Assembly: GCF_014705615.1 (NCBI RefSeq)
Contig: NZ_JACXJA010000007.1
Location: forward strand, 62,001 to 126,000
Direction: 5' to 3'
Length of the DNA stretch: 64,000 nt
Origin: Paenibacillus oceani
Lineage (GTDB): Bacteria > Bacillota > Bacilli > Paenibacillales > NBRC-103111
Below the pieces are notes generated by a model. That model was not told where the DNA came from, ran no database searches, and saw nothing but the letters and a program-made list of their open reading frames with translations. The position numbers and the translations under genes were made by a program. Within the stretch, counting starts at the first letter, position 1. Each line of letters opens with the position of its first letter. Below are positions 35,643-45,356 of this stretch, in pieces.

Positions 35643-36038
35643 TTGGACGGATTATTGAACATACTCATCCATATTTACGCATTTACCGCCGCAGTACCGT
35701 TTTTATGGTTTTTCATCCTGTGGATCGGAGTATATCTTTGGCGCAGGGATACCAAAAAAGCGACGAAGCTGGCGATGGACGTAACGACTTTGCTGCTCAT
35801 CGGTTCGGTTCACGCGATGTTTTTGCAAATTTTTCATTCCGATTTCGGCTTTTTTCTAATTTTACTTTTCTTTTTAATCGGCTACGGGCTTGTCGGCAAT
35901 TTCCAGTATCGGATGAAAGGCAAGCTGGACCATGTCAAAATCGTCCGGCTGTTATGGAGGCTAGGCTTCCTTTGCCTTAGCGTCGTTTATTTGTTGTTTT
36001 TGGTCGTCGGTCTTATCAAATCGATCGTATCCGTTTAA
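35643..36038 (+). CDS. DUF3397 membrane protein (YllA-like)
   Basis: A 131-residue protein with four membrane helices and a short basic loop between helices one and two (WRRDTKKATKLAMD), as in DUF3397 proteins. TTG start at 35643. In Bacillus yllA lies between ylbQ and bshC, which agrees with its place after panE. No function is known. A strong terminator follows. Confidence 0.85.
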   Translation: MDGLLNILIHIYAFTAAVPFLWFFILWIGVYLWRRDTKKATKLAMDVTTLLLIGSVHAMFLQIFHSDFGFFLILLFFLIGYGLVGNFQYRMKGKLDHVKIVRLLWRLGFLCLSVVYLLFLVVGLIKSIVSV

Positions 36039-36063
36039 CCCGTTCCGCAGCGTTAGCCGCAGT

Positions 36064-36107
36064 AAGCCGCTTCTTGCAATCCGCGTGATTGCAGAAACGG
36101 CTTTTTT
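36064..36107 (+). terminator. Terminator after DUF3397 gene
   Basis: AAGCCG (36064-36069) and TGCAAT pair with ATTGCA and CGGCTT (36098-36103), followed by TTTT. Confidence 0.9.
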
Positions 36108-36159
36108 GCTTTGCTTTACATATTTTAGCCGCTGCGGGGGAACTTAAAAAGGAGAAAAG

Positions 36160-36336
36160 ATGTCCTGCTTTAACGCTGAAAAGCTTGCTCTGTTTAACGC
36201 TTCAACGATTTTCGCTATTCGTGCAGTAAAGAAAGAAGCGGTGTCAAGATCAATATATTGCACGTTTTCGTTCAATATAATGCGTGGTTTTTTGACTCCG
36301 AGGGAAGTATATTATTTCGTGTATGACAAAAGGTAG
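36160..36336 (+). CDS. Possible 58-residue leader ORF upstream of oppA
   Basis: An ATG at 36160 follows AAAAAGGAG closely and opens 58 codons ending in TAG at 36334-36336, 34 nt before the oppA start. The product has no recognisable motif. Two TTTAACGCT repeats lie within its first codons. It occupies much of the 331-bp gap before oppA, which otherwise shows AT-rich, promoter-like sequence without a clean -35/-10 pair. It may be a leader peptide or chance. Confidence 0.3.
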   Translation: MSCFNAEKLALFNASTIFAIRAVKKEAVSRSIYCTFSFNIMRGFLTPREVYYFVYDKR

Positions 36337-36370
36337 AGAAAAAAAGTTTCATGAACAGGGAGGAACATTT

Positions 36371-38032
36371 GTGAAGATTAAGGGGTTCAACAAATCTGTA
36401 ATCGTTTTCACGAGTATCGTTCTGCTTGCGGGAACAGCGCTGGTTGGCTGCGCGAAAAAGTCCGAAACGGGCGCAGACGGTGCGGCCGCCGAGCAGAAGT
36501 TTCGGATGCTGATCGCTTCCGAGCCGCCTTCACTCGATCCGGGCCTGGCCCAGGACAACAACTCCTCGACGGTGCTTCGTCCGATCTACGACGCCTTGAC
36601 CCGTATGGACGAAAAAGGCGAAGTAAAACCGGGCGCAGCGGAGAAGTGGGATGTCTCGGAAGACGGCTTGAAATACACGTTCCACCTTCGCAAAGACGCC
36701 AAATGGTCCAACGGGGACCCGGTTAAAGCGAGCGATTTCGAATTCGCCTGGAAGCGCGTGCTTGATCCGGGGATGACGCCTCCGGCTCCATATGCGTACC
36801 AGCTGTACTACATCAAAAATGCGGAAGAATACAACACAAAGAAAATTACGGACGCCTCCCAAATCGGAGTGAAGGCGAAGGACGACTTTACGCTTGAAGT
36901 CGAACTGAAATCGCCGACGCCGTATTTTCTCAGCCTGGTTGCCTTCTACACCTATATTCCGCTTAACGAAAAAGCGGTGAAAGCGAATCCGAAATTCGCA
37001 TCCGAGGCGGCTACGATGGTCACAAACGGACCGTTCCTGCTGAAGGAATGGAAGCATAACGATTCGTTGACGCTTGTCAAAAACGACCAGTATCATTCCG
37101 CCAAAGACGTTAAGCTGACCGAAGTAAACATGAAAATTATGAACGACCCGGGCACGATGCTGAACATGTACAACACGAACCAGATCGACTGGGCCGGCCG
37201 TCCGACCAACGAATTCCCGGTTGATCAGCTACCGATGCTGAAGAAGGACCCGAAGATCAACCTGCAAATTAAAGGGATCGCATCGACGTATTATTACGAG
37301 TTCAACACGAAAGCCGAGCCGTTCGACAATGCGAGCATCCGGAAAGCGTTCGCCATGTCGATCGACCGCAAGGCAATCGTAGAGAAAATTACGCAGGGTG
37401 ACCAGCAGCCGGCCTACGGTCTTGTCCCTCAAGGCATCCGCGGCGAAAGCAAAACGTTCCGCGAAGAAGTGAAGGACGACTACTTCAAGGAAGATATTGC
37501 CGAAGCGAAGAAGCTGCTTGAGCAAGGGATGAAAGAAAAAGGCTACTCGAAGCTTCCGGCGGTTACGCTGATCTATAACAAAAGTGAAGCGCACAAAAAG
37601 ATTGCGGAAGCAGTCGTCGATATGTGGCGTCAAAACCTCGGCATCGACGTCAAGCTGGAAGTGCAGGAGTTCGGCGTCTATATCAAAAACCGTCAAAACG
37701 GCAACTTCCAAATTGCGCGCGCAGGCTGGGGAGCGGATTACAACGATCCGATGACCTATATCGATCTGATGATGACCGGCGGCGGCAACAACAATTCGAA
37801 ATATTCGAACGCGGATTACGACAAGCTGATCAAAGATGCGTACGGCACGTCCGATCAAGCAAAACGTATGAAGGCGATGGCGCAAGCCGAGAAAATCATG
37901 ATCAACGACATGCCGATTATGCCGATTTATTACTACACCGGTATTTGGGCTCAAAAAGATTACGTGAAAAACGTGTTCGTCGATTACAAAGGCGACGTCA
38001 ACTTCATCTACGGCTCTATCGAGAAGAAATAA
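36371..38032 (+). CDS. oppA: Oligopeptide ABC transporter, substrate-binding lipoprotein
   Basis: About 553 residues from GTG 36371 (GGGAGGA upstream). The lipobox LVGC puts the lipidated Cys at residue 27. The SBP_bac_5 fold is evident from EPPSLDPGLAQDNNS, YTFHLRKDAKWSNGDPVKASDFEFAWKRVLDP and AFAMSIDRKAIV. It delivers peptides to the permease encoded downstream. A terminator separates it from oppB, a common device to make more binding protein than permease. Peptide specificity is not readable, so dpp/app naming is possible. Confidence 0.93.
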   Translation: MKIKGFNKSVIVFTSIVLLAGTALVGCAKKSETGADGAAAEQKFRMLIASEPPSLDPGLAQDNNSSTVLRPIYDALTRMDEKGEVKPGAAEKWDVSEDGLKYTFHLRKDAKWSNGDPVKASDFEFAWKRVLDPGMTPPAPYAYQLYYIKNAEEYNTKKITDASQIGVKAKDDFTLEVELKSPTPYFLSLVAFYTYIPLNEKAVKANPKFASEAATMVTNGPFLLKEWKHNDSLTLVKNDQYHSAKDVKLTEVNMKIMNDPGTMLNMYNTNQIDWAGRPTNEFPVDQLPMLKKDPKINLQIKGIASTYYYEFNTKAEPFDNASIRKAFAMSIDRKAIVEKITQGDQQPAYGLVPQGIRGESKTFREEVKDDYFKEDIAEAKKLLEQGMKEKGYSKLPAVTLIYNKSEAHKKIAEAVVDMWRQNLGIDVKLEVQEFGVYIKNRQNGNFQIARAGWGADYNDPMTYIDLMMTGGGNNNSKYSNADYDKLIKDAYGTSDQAKRMKAMAQAEKIMINDMPIMPIYYYTGIWAQKDYVKNVFVDYKGDVNFIYGSIEKK

Positions 38033-38060
38033 TCGGGTCACCATACAGGTTGGAGTTCCC

Positions 38061-38102
38061 ATTCGGGGTATATAGGGCGTCTTATATATCCCGAATTTTT
38101 TT
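38061..38102 (+). terminator. Terminator between oppA and oppB
   Basis: ATTCGGG plus TATATA pair with TATATA plus CCCGAAT (38061-38096), followed by a T-run to 38102. Confidence 0.92.
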
Positions 38103-38126
38103 GTGCAGGCATGGAAAATGCTGCAG

Positions 38127-38159
38127 TTGGACAGAATGAGACGTTATTGTTTACAATAA
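38127..38159 (+). promoter_or_regulatory. Possible oppB promoter with operator-like palindrome
   Basis: TTGGAC (38127-38132) and TACAAT (38152-38157) are 19 nt apart, slightly long. The palindrome TTATTGT-TT-ACAATAA (38144-38159) overlaps the -10. Confidence 0.4.
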
Positions 38160-38238
38160 TTAAAGAGTTATGTTAACTAATTCGCTATTCACCGAAGCTG
38201 GCTGACATGCTTCGTATTTTGTTCGGGAGGTGCGCGAT

Positions 38239-39174
38239 TTGGTTCGCTACTTGCTGCGAAAGCTGGTTTTTGTAGTCATCTCCTTGTTCGTACTGGCTTC
38301 GGTCACGTTTTTTCTGATGAAGGCGATACCGGGTGATCCTTTTACGTCGGAGAAAGCAGTACCGCCTGAAATCAAGGCGAACTTGATGGCCCATTACGGC
38401 TTGGACAAACCCTTATATGTCCAATATGCCGCATACATTAAAAATGTCGCTTCGTTCGATCTGGGCATGTCGATGAAATGGCAGGGCCGTTCGGTCAACC
38501 AAATTATCGAAGGCGCGTTCGGTTATTCGCTTCGCCTTGGCCTGCTGGCTGTCGTAACCTCGGTTACGATCGGCGTGCTTCTGGGAACCGTCGCGGCGCT
38601 CAGACACCGCAAGCTGCTCGATAACGTCGCCATGATCGTTGCGGTTCTCGGGGTGGCCGTACCGAGCTTCGTTATGGCTACGCTGCTTCAATACTTATTC
38701 GGGGTGAAGCTCCCGCTGTTTAATGTCGCCGGGTTAAACGAGCCGCTGGATTATGTGCTGCCCACGCTCGCTTTATCGTTTATGCCGATCGCCTTTATCG
38801 CCAGGCTGACGCGTTCCAGCATGCTGGAGGTGCTGCAGTCCGATTTCATCAAAACGGCGAAGGCCAAAGGTCTTTCCGGATCGGTTATTACGGTCCGGCA
38901 TGCTTTGCGCAACGCCATTCTGCCTGTTGTCACCTATTTGGGACCGCTTGCAACGAGCGTTATTACCGGATCGGTCGTCATCGAGAAAATTTTCGGGATT
39001 CCCGGCTTAGGCAAATATTTTGTCGAAAGTGTGGAAAACCGCGACTATACGCTTATCATGGGCCTGACTTTGTTTTACGGAACGCTGCTGATGAGCGCCC
39101 GCTTTTTTACGGACGTGGCCTATGGTCTCGTAGACCCGCGCATTAAATTGACCGGTGGAAAGGAGAAGGCATGA
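38239..39174 (+). CDS. oppB: Oligopeptide ABC transporter permease B
   Basis: About 311 residues from TTG 38239, 9 nt after GGGAGG; an upstream GTG at 38230 abuts the ribosome site and is rejected. Six membrane helices; the OppB/DppB opening LLRKLVFVVISLFVLASVTFFLMKAIPGDPF is present. The EAA-type loop near IKTAKAKGLSG contacts the ATPases. It ends in an overlap with oppC. It forms the membrane pore with OppC. Confidence 0.94.
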   Translation: MVRYLLRKLVFVVISLFVLASVTFFLMKAIPGDPFTSEKAVPPEIKANLMAHYGLDKPLYVQYAAYIKNVASFDLGMSMKWQGRSVNQIIEGAFGYSLRLGLLAVVTSVTIGVLLGTVAALRHRKLLDNVAMIVAVLGVAVPSFVMATLLQYLFGVKLPLFNVAGLNEPLDYVLPTLALSFMPIAFIARLTRSSMLEVLQSDFIKTAKAKGLSGSVITVRHALRNAILPVVTYLGPLATSVITGSVVIEKIFGIPGLGKYFVESVENRDYTLIMGLTLFYGTLLMSARFFTDVAYGLVDPRIKLTGGKEKA

Positions 39175-40118
39175 TGAAGGAACATTCGGTCCCAGGCATG
39201 CCGGAGACGGTGACGCCGGATCAATTCGAGAAACTGGATCACGAGAGCAGGCAAGGGGAGAAGATCGTCCGTGAAAGCTTGTCCTCCTGGAAAGACGCAT
39301 GGCTGAGACTGCGGGCGAACAAGCTCGCGATGACGGGTCTCGTCATCCTGATCATTCTTGCGTTTATGGCCGCTTTCGGCCAGATGATGACGCCTTACGA
39401 CTATTATACGAACGACCTGAACAATACGAATCAGCCTCCGTCGGCCGAGCATTGGTTCGGTACGGACGATCTCGGACGCGACATGTTCGCGCGGACGTGG
39501 ATGGGCGCTTCGATCTCGCTGCGCGTCGGGCTGTTCGCCGCTGTGATCGATTTGCTGATCGGGGTTATTTACGGCGGCATCATGGGCTACTTCGGCGGCC
39601 GAATCGACGAAGCGATGAATCGTTTCTCGGAAGTGATGGATTCGATTCCTTACCTGCTTATCGTTATTATGTTCGTAGTTGTATTTGAACCGAGCATGTA
39701 CACGATCATCCTCGCGCTGGTCATAACCGGATGGATCAAGATGGCCTGGATCGTCAGGGGGCAGGTCATGCTGCTAAAAAACCACGAGTATGCGCTCGCC
39801 TCGCGTTCGCTCGGAGCCGGCTTCTCGCGGATTTTGTTCCGTCATCTGATCCCGAACGCTTCCGGTCCAATTATCGTGACGCTGACGCTGACCGTGCCTC
39901 AGGCGATTTTCGCCGAAGCGTTTCTGAGCTTCCTCGGTCTTGGCGTCAACTCCCCGGCGGCTTCCTGGGGGACGATGATTTCCGACGCGCTTTCGTCCTG
40001 GATGTATATGCCTTGGAGATTGTTCTTCCCGGCCGTACTGATCAGCTTGACGATGTTTGCCTTTAACGTATTCGGAGACGGCTTGCGCGACGCATTTGAT
40101 CCGAAGATGAAAAAATAA
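39171..40118 (+). CDS. oppC: Oligopeptide ABC transporter permease C
   Basis: A 315-residue permease. A cytoplasmic N-terminus of about 45 residues (WKDAWLRLRANKLAMTGL motif) leads into six membrane helices. HWFGTDDLGRDMFARTWMGA is the OppC/DppC hallmark, and the EAA loop YALASRSLGAGFSRILFRHLIPN is clear. The ATG overlaps the oppB stop. It partners OppB. Confidence 0.95.
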   Translation: MMKEHSVPGMPETVTPDQFEKLDHESRQGEKIVRESLSSWKDAWLRLRANKLAMTGLVILIILAFMAAFGQMMTPYDYYTNDLNNTNQPPSAEHWFGTDDLGRDMFARTWMGASISLRVGLFAAVIDLLIGVIYGGIMGYFGGRIDEAMNRFSEVMDSIPYLLIVIMFVVVFEPSMYTIILALVITGWIKMAWIVRGQVMLLKNHEYALASRSLGAGFSRILFRHLIPNASGPIIVTLTLTVPQAIFAEAFLSFLGLGVNSPAASWGTMISDALSSWMYMPWRLFFPAVLISLTMFAFNVFGDGLRDAFDPKMKK

Positions 40119-40161
40119 CCGGCTTATCGATTTTTGAAACAATGGAAGGGAGGAGTGCCTG

Positions 40162-41154
40162 ATGGAACCGATCTTGGACGTACAAGATTTGCAGGTATCG
40201 TTCCGCGTTCGCGGCGGAGAAGTTCAAGCGGTGCGCGGCGTCAGCTTTCAGGTCGGCAAGGGGGAAGCGGTGGCGATCGTAGGCGAGTCCGGCTGCGGCA
40301 AAAGCGTTACCGCTCAAACGATCATGCGGCTCATCCCGTCGCCCCCCAGCATCATCAAAGGCGGCGAGGTCCGTTTCCTGGGCCAGGATCTGCTGAAAAA
40401 GTCGGAGAAAGAGATGCAGCGCATTCGCGGCAAAGATATCGGCATGATCTTCCAGGACCCGATGACCTCGCTGAACCCGACGATGACGATCGGCCGGCAA
40501 ATCGCCGAAGGGCTTATCAAGCACCAGAATATGAGCGCGAAGGCGGCGGACAGCCGCGCGGTGGAGATGCTGCAGCTCGTCGGCATTCCGAATCCGGAAT
40601 CGCGCATCAAGCAATACCCGCACGAATTCTCCGGCGGGATGCGTCAACGGGCGATGATCGCGATCGCGCTTGCCTGCAATCCGGCGCTGCTGATCGCTGA
40701 CGAACCGACTACCGCTCTTGACGTTACGATCCAGGCGCAAATCTTGCGGCTGATGAAAGATTTGCAGAAAAACTTGGGGACGTCCATCATCCTGATTACT
40801 CACGATCTGGGTGTAGTCGCCGATATGTGCGATAAAGTGATAGTCATGTATGCAGGCAAAGTGGTGGAGGCCGGCACGAAGTGGGAGATTTTCAAAAACC
40901 CGCAGCACCCTTATACGAGAGGGCTGCTTCGTTCGGTGCCCCGGCTCGATCAGCGGAAAGACGAGCCGCTCATTCCGATATTCGGCACGCCTCCCGATCT
41001 GATCAAACCTCCGGCCGGCTGCGGCTTCTGCGCCCGCTGTGACGACGCGATGCGCATATGCGCCGAGCGTGATCCGGGGACGACTACGATCAGCGACAGC
41101 CATCAGGTCCGCTGCTGGCTGACGCATCCGCTTGCCAAGGAGGTGGCGCAATGA
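40162..41154 (+). CDS. oppD: Oligopeptide ABC transporter ATP-binding protein D
   Basis: A 330-residue ATPase. Walker A GESGCGKS near residues 39-46, signature FSGGMRQR and Walker B LLIADEPTTALD are intact. The C-terminal oligopeptide/dipeptide domain holds the four-Cys cluster motif seen in OppD/DppD (CGFCARCDDAMRIC... and a later Cys). It energises peptide uptake together with OppF, whose gene it overlaps by an ATGA junction. Confidence 0.95.
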   Translation: MEPILDVQDLQVSFRVRGGEVQAVRGVSFQVGKGEAVAIVGESGCGKSVTAQTIMRLIPSPPSIIKGGEVRFLGQDLLKKSEKEMQRIRGKDIGMIFQDPMTSLNPTMTIGRQIAEGLIKHQNMSAKAADSRAVEMLQLVGIPNPESRIKQYPHEFSGGMRQRAMIAIALACNPALLIADEPTTALDVTIQAQILRLMKDLQKNLGTSIILITHDLGVVADMCDKVIVMYAGKVVEAGTKWEIFKNPQHPYTRGLLRSVPRLDQRKDEPLIPIFGTPPDLIKPPAGCGFCARCDDAMRICAERDPGTTTISDSHQVRCWLTHPLAKEVAQ

Positions 41155-42107
41155 GCCAGCCCTTAGTGGAAATCCGCAATTTGAAAAAATATTTCAATAT
41201 CGGTAAAGGCCAGACGCTGAAGGCGGTCAACGACATCAGCTTTAATATCAAGCAGGGCGAGACGCTGGGTGTCGTAGGCGAGTCGGGCTGCGGCAAGTCT
41301 ACGGCGGGACGTACGATCTTAAGATTGTACGAGCCGACCGAAGGCTCCGTTCAGTTTAACGGAACGGATATCTACTCCTTGTCGGGCTCGAAGATGAAGG
41401 CGCTGCGCCGGGAGATGCAGATGATTTTCCAGGACCCGTACGCCTCGCTTAACCCGAGGATGACGATTACCGATATTATCGGGGAAGCGCTGGACATTCA
41501 CAAGCTGAGCGGCAGCAAGGCGGAGCGTAAAAAGCGTGTAGAGGACCTGCTCGATCTGGTCGGGCTGAATCCAGACCATGCGACGCGGTATCCGCACGAG
41601 TTTTCCGGCGGACAACGCCAGCGGGTCGGGATTGCCAGGGCGCTTGCCGTTGATCCGAAGTTCATTATATGCGATGAGCCGATATCCGCTCTGGACGTGT
41701 CGATTCAGGCGCAGGTCGTGAATTTGCTGCAGGAGCTTCAGCGCAAAATGGGGCTGACTTACTTGTTCATCGCACATGACTTGTCGATGGTCAAGCATAT
41801 TAGCGACCGTGTGGCGGTGATGTACCTGGGCAAGGTCGTAGAGATCGCACCCAGCGAAGAGCTGTACGCCTATCCGACTCATCCGTATACGAAGGCGCTG
41901 CTGTCCGCCATCCCGATTCCCGATCCGGAAATCGAAGCGACGCGGGAGCGGATCGTACTTACCGGCGACTTGCCGAGCCCGGTGAATCCGCCGAGCGGCT
42001 GCAAGTTCCGGACCCGCTGTCCGCTCGCTACCGAGAAGTGCGCAAGCGTGGAGCCGGAGCTGGTGGAAGCCCGTCCGGGCCATTTTACGGCTTGCCATTA
42101 TGCTTAA
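41151..42107 (+). CDS. oppF: Oligopeptide ABC transporter ATP-binding protein F
   Basis: A 318-residue ATPase. Walker A GESGCGKS near residues 44-51, signature FSGGQRQR and Walker B FIICDEPISALD are present, and the C-terminal oligopeptide domain has CKFRTRCPLATEKC. The start overlaps the oppD stop. It is the last gene of the transporter operon and is followed by a terminator. Confidence 0.95.
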   Translation: MSQPLVEIRNLKKYFNIGKGQTLKAVNDISFNIKQGETLGVVGESGCGKSTAGRTILRLYEPTEGSVQFNGTDIYSLSGSKMKALRREMQMIFQDPYASLNPRMTITDIIGEALDIHKLSGSKAERKKRVEDLLDLVGLNPDHATRYPHEFSGGQRQRVGIARALAVDPKFIICDEPISALDVSIQAQVVNLLQELQRKMGLTYLFIAHDLSMVKHISDRVAVMYLGKVVEIAPSEELYAYPTHPYTKALLSAIPIPDPEIEATRERIVLTGDLPSPVNPPSGCKFRTRCPLATEKCASVEPELVEARPGHFTACHYA

Positions 42108-42143
42108 GTATTAACCGTCGTGTATTAAGCCGAATCGATTGCG

Positions 42144-42187
42144 AGCACCCGGTAACGGCCTTTTAGCCGCCGCTGACGGGTGCTTTT
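42144..42187 (+). terminator. Terminator of the opp operon
   Basis: AGCACCCG (42144-42151) pairs with CGGGTGCT (42177-42184), with inner GGC/GCC pairing, followed by TTTT. Confidence 0.88.
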
Positions 42188-42261
42188 CGGCGTGAGCGCG
42201 CGTTTGCTTCTTTGGTCTGCGAACGGCGTTAACGAAACGGTTCCGAAAGACGTATCTTTTT

Positions 42262-42290
42262 TTGACGAATCGGGTTCGGACGTGTACAAT
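42262..42290 (+). promoter_or_regulatory. Sigma-A promoter of bshC
   Basis: TTGACG (42262-42267) and TACAAT (42285-42290) are separated by exactly 17 nt, 55 nt before the bshC start. Confidence 0.85.
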
Positions 42291-42345
42291 CGAAGTAGTT
42301 TTGCCGCGAAAAATGCACGACATCTTACGATGAGGGGTTGCCGCT

Positions 42346-43980
42346 ATGAAAATGGAACGTTACCGATGGGCGCCCGGACAACCGATTACGCGGGATTACA
42401 TACATGATTTCGCATCTGTAGCTTCTCTGTACGAGTTTAACCCTTGGGAGGAATCCGGAGAACGGGAACGGGTTGCCTGGCTGGACAGGGAAGACAGGCC
42501 GGAGGCGGATCGGGAGGAGCTCGTTCGGACGCTGCTCGCCTATAATAAGAAGATCGGGAACGCAGCCGCGGCGCTCGATCGGATCGAATCGCTGCGGGAT
42601 CGCGGAACGCTCGTCGTGGCGGGCGGCCAGCAGGCGGGATTGTTCACGGGGCCGCTGCTCGTGCTCTACAAGGCGATCACGATTTTGACGGAAGCCCGCA
42701 GAGCGTCCGCGAGACTCGGCAGGGAAGTCGTGCCGGTCTTCTGGATTGCCGGAGAGGATCATGACGTAGACGAGGTCAACCATACCTACGTGCTCTCCGA
42801 TACGCTCGCCGTACATAAGATTAAGTTGAATGCGGAAGCAGGCGTCAAAACTTCGGTCAGCAGGTGGAACGTGCCGAAGGAAGCCTGGGACGCTGCCCTT
42901 GCGCAGCTCGAACAAACGCTGATGAATACCGAGTTCAAGCCGGTGCTGATGGAGAAGCTCCGGGCGATCCTCGCGGATTCGGACAGCTTGACCGACCAAT
43001 TTGCCCGGACACTCGCCTGGCTGTTCGGGGAGCACGGCCTTGTCTTCGTCGATTCCGACGACCCTTCGCTCAGGCGGCTGGAGTCCGGGTTGTTCCGTTC
43101 GATCGTCGGACGGCAAGCCGAGCTAAGCGAGACGGTGATACAGGCCAAGAGCCGTCTTGAAGAGGCGGGATACAAAGCTCAAGTCGAGCTTCACTCCGAT
43201 CAGGCGCACTTGTTCGTTTACGATGATGCGGGAGAGCGGATCTTGCTGTACCGGCGGGACGGATTGTTCGTCGACCGGAAGGGGACGGTGTCGTTCACAA
43301 CGCAGGAGCTGGAGCGGCTGGCCGAGGCTGAGCCTCACAGGCTCAGCAACAACGTCGTGACGAGACCGCTGATGCAGGACTATTTGTTTCCCGTCTTGTC
43401 CACGGTGCTCGGCCCTTCCGAGATCGCTTACTGGGGCTTGCTCCGCGAAGCGTTCCGGCTGTTCGGCTTAAGGATGCCGGCGCTCGTCCCGAGACTGGAG
43501 TTTACGCTGCTTGAAGGGACGATCCAAAAGCAGATGGGCAAGTTCGGACTCGAGTTCGACGATGTCGTACGCCGTCTGGACGACAAGATGAACGGCTGGC
43601 TGGCGGCCCAGGGCTCGGTTGAGGTGGAGAAGCTGTTCGCGGATGCAAAGGCGAAGTTCAGCGATCTGTACGGCCCGGTTGTGGATACGGTGGCCGGACT
43701 GAATCCGGGGCTGAAGAAACTTGCGGAGACGAATCGGAGCAAGATCGTCGAGCAGATCGAATTTCTCGAAGCAAGGGCGGCGGACGCGTTCCGCTCCCAG
43801 CACGAGACGTCCTTGCGTCACTGGGAACGGATTCGCCAATCGGTACTGCCGCTGGGCAAGCCGCAGGAGAGAGTGTATAATGTGTTTCAGTACTGGGTGA
43901 AATACGGCGGCGGCTGGCTGCAGCAGTTGGCCGAAGAACCGCTATCCAGCGACGGCGATCACCGGATTGTATACTTTTAA
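42346..43980 (+). CDS. bshC: Putative cysteine ligase BshC (bacillithiol biosynthesis)
   Basis: A 544-residue protein with BshC family character: [25 protein letters not shown] near residues 87-111, [17 protein letters not shown] near 130-146, and a long central helical coiled coil. BshC joins Cys to GlcN-malate to complete bacillithiol, the low-molecular-weight thiol of Firmicutes. Usual family length. It lies just upstream of the division cluster, as in Bacillus. Confidence 0.94.
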   Translation: MKMERYRWAPGQPITRDYIHDFASVASLYEFNPWEESGERERVAWLDREDRPEADREELVRTLLAYNKKIGNAAAALDRIESLRDRGTLVVAGGQQAGLFTGPLLVLYKAITILTEARRASARLGREVVPVFWIAGEDHDVDEVNHTYVLSDTLAVHKIKLNAEAGVKTSVSRWNVPKEAWDAALAQLEQTLMNTEFKPVLMEKLRAILADSDSLTDQFARTLAWLFGEHGLVFVDSDDPSLRRLESGLFRSIVGRQAELSETVIQAKSRLEEAGYKAQVELHSDQAHLFVYDDAGERILLYRRDGLFVDRKGTVSFTTQELERLAEAEPHRLSNNVVTRPLMQDYLFPVLSTVLGPSEIAYWGLLREAFRLFGLRMPALVPRLEFTLLEGTIQKQMGKFGLEFDDVVRRLDDKMNGWLAAQGSVEVEKLFADAKAKFSDLYGPVVDTVAGLNPGLKKLAETNRSKIVEQIEFLEARAADAFRSQHETSLRHWERIRQSVLPLGKPQERVYNVFQYWVKYGGGWLQQLAEEPLSSDGDHRIVYF

Positions 43981-44029
43981 GCGGATAGAGCCAAAGAATC
44001 AACCTACATTCAAGGAGGCCATTATTAGA

Positions 44030-45298
44030 ATGAGCACAAAGGCACAACAAAACTCGATTATTACCGATCTGTCCCTGGCTAAGGACGGTCACCTGAAAAT
44101 TGACTGGGTACAAGCTCATATGCCGGTATTGAACCGGATCCGCGAACGTTTTGAGCAAGAACAGCCGTTCAAAGGTTTGAAAGTGGCGATCTCCCTTCAC
44201 TTGGAAGCGAAAACCGCTTATCTCGCCAAAGTTGTACAAGCGGGCGGCGCTGAAGTAACGATCACGGGAAGCAATCCGCTGTCCACGCAGGACGATGTGT
44301 GCGCGGCTCTCGTCGAAGACGGCATCACGGTATTCGCCAAGTACAATCCTTCTCCGGAAGAGTACAAGCAACTGCTCATTCATACCTTGGAAACGAAGCC
44401 GGACCTGATCATCGACGACGGCGGCGACCTCGTAACGATTCTGCACTCGGAGCGTCAAGATCTGCTCGCGCAAGTTCGCGGCGGCGCGGAAGAAACGACG
44501 ACCGGTATTCTCCGCCTGAAAGCGATGGAGAAGGAAGGCCAATTGAAATTCCCGATGGTGGCGGTTAACGACGCCTTCTGTAAATATTTGTTCGACAACC
44601 GTTACGGTACCGGCCAATCGGTTTGGGACGGCATCAACCGGACGACAAACTTGGTAGTGGCGGGTAAAACGGTCGTTGTCGTCGGATACGGCTGGTGCGG
44701 CAAAGGCGTAGCGATGCGTGCGAAAGGCCTCGGAGCTAACGTCATCGTTACGGAAATCGACGCGATCAAAGCAGTCGAAGCGTACATGGACGGCTTCGCG
44801 GTTATGCCGATGGTCGAAGCTGCCAAGGTCGGCGATTTCTTCGTAACGGTAACAGGCAACCGCGACGTTATCCGCGGCGAGCATTACGAAGTGATGAAGG
44901 ACGGCGCGATCCTGTCCAATGCAGGCCACTTCGACGTAGAGGTGAACAAGCCGGAGCTGGAAGCTTTGTCGTCTTCCAAACGTACGGTTCGCCGCAATAT
45001 CGAAGAGTATGCGCTGAAAGACGGCCGCAAAATCTACATTTTGGCGGAAGGCCGTCTGGTCAACCTCGCGGCTGGCGACGGACATCCGGCCGAAATTATG
45101 GACATGACGTTCGCGCTGCAAGCGATGTCGCTCAAATACGTAAACGACATGTACAAAGAAATCGGCAGCAAAGTCGTGAACGTTCCATACGAGCTGGACG
45201 AGCAGGTTGCCCGCTTCAAGCTGGAATCGCTCGGCTTCGGCATCGACAGCTTGACCGAAGAGCAAAAATCGTACCTCGACAGCTGGGTGGAGCATTAA
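44030..45298 (+). CDS. ahcY: S-adenosylhomocysteine hydrolase
   Basis: About 422 residues from ATG 44030, with AAGGAGG 11 nt upstream; the frame is open further upstream into bshC. The NAD-binding glycine motif [13 protein letters not shown], the substrate-site stretch [11 protein letters not shown], the EETTTGI(L)RL segment and NAGHFDVEV are family hallmarks. It splits SAH to adenosine and homocysteine. The short form without the roughly 40-residue insertion of many bacterial and eukaryotic enzymes is present. Many Firmicutes instead use the Pfs/LuxS route, so its presence is notable. Confidence 0.96.
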   Translation: MSTKAQQNSIITDLSLAKDGHLKIDWVQAHMPVLNRIRERFEQEQPFKGLKVAISLHLEAKTAYLAKVVQAGGAEVTITGSNPLSTQDDVCAALVEDGITVFAKYNPSPEEYKQLLIHTLETKPDLIIDDGGDLVTILHSERQDLLAQVRGGAEETTTGILRLKAMEKEGQLKFPMVAVNDAFCKYLFDNRYGTGQSVWDGINRTTNLVVAGKTVVVVGYGWCGKGVAMRAKGLGANVIVTEIDAIKAVEAYMDGFAVMPMVEAAKVGDFFVTVTGNRDVIRGEHYEVMKDGAILSNAGHFDVEVNKPELEALSSSKRTVRRNIEEYALKDGRKIYILAEGRLVNLAAGDGHPAEIMDMTFALQAMSLKYVNDMYKEIGSKVVNVPYELDEQVARFKLESLGFGIDSLTEEQKSYLDSWVEH

Positions 45299-45325
45299 TC
45301 TCCCGCTGTAATCCGAACCTAAACC

Positions 45326-45356
45326 AAGCCCTTCCTGATCCCAGGAGGGGCTTTTT
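45326..45356 (+). terminator. Terminator of ahcY
   Basis: AAGCCC...TCCT pairs with AGGA...GGGCTT (45326-45353), followed by TTTTT. Confidence 0.92.
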
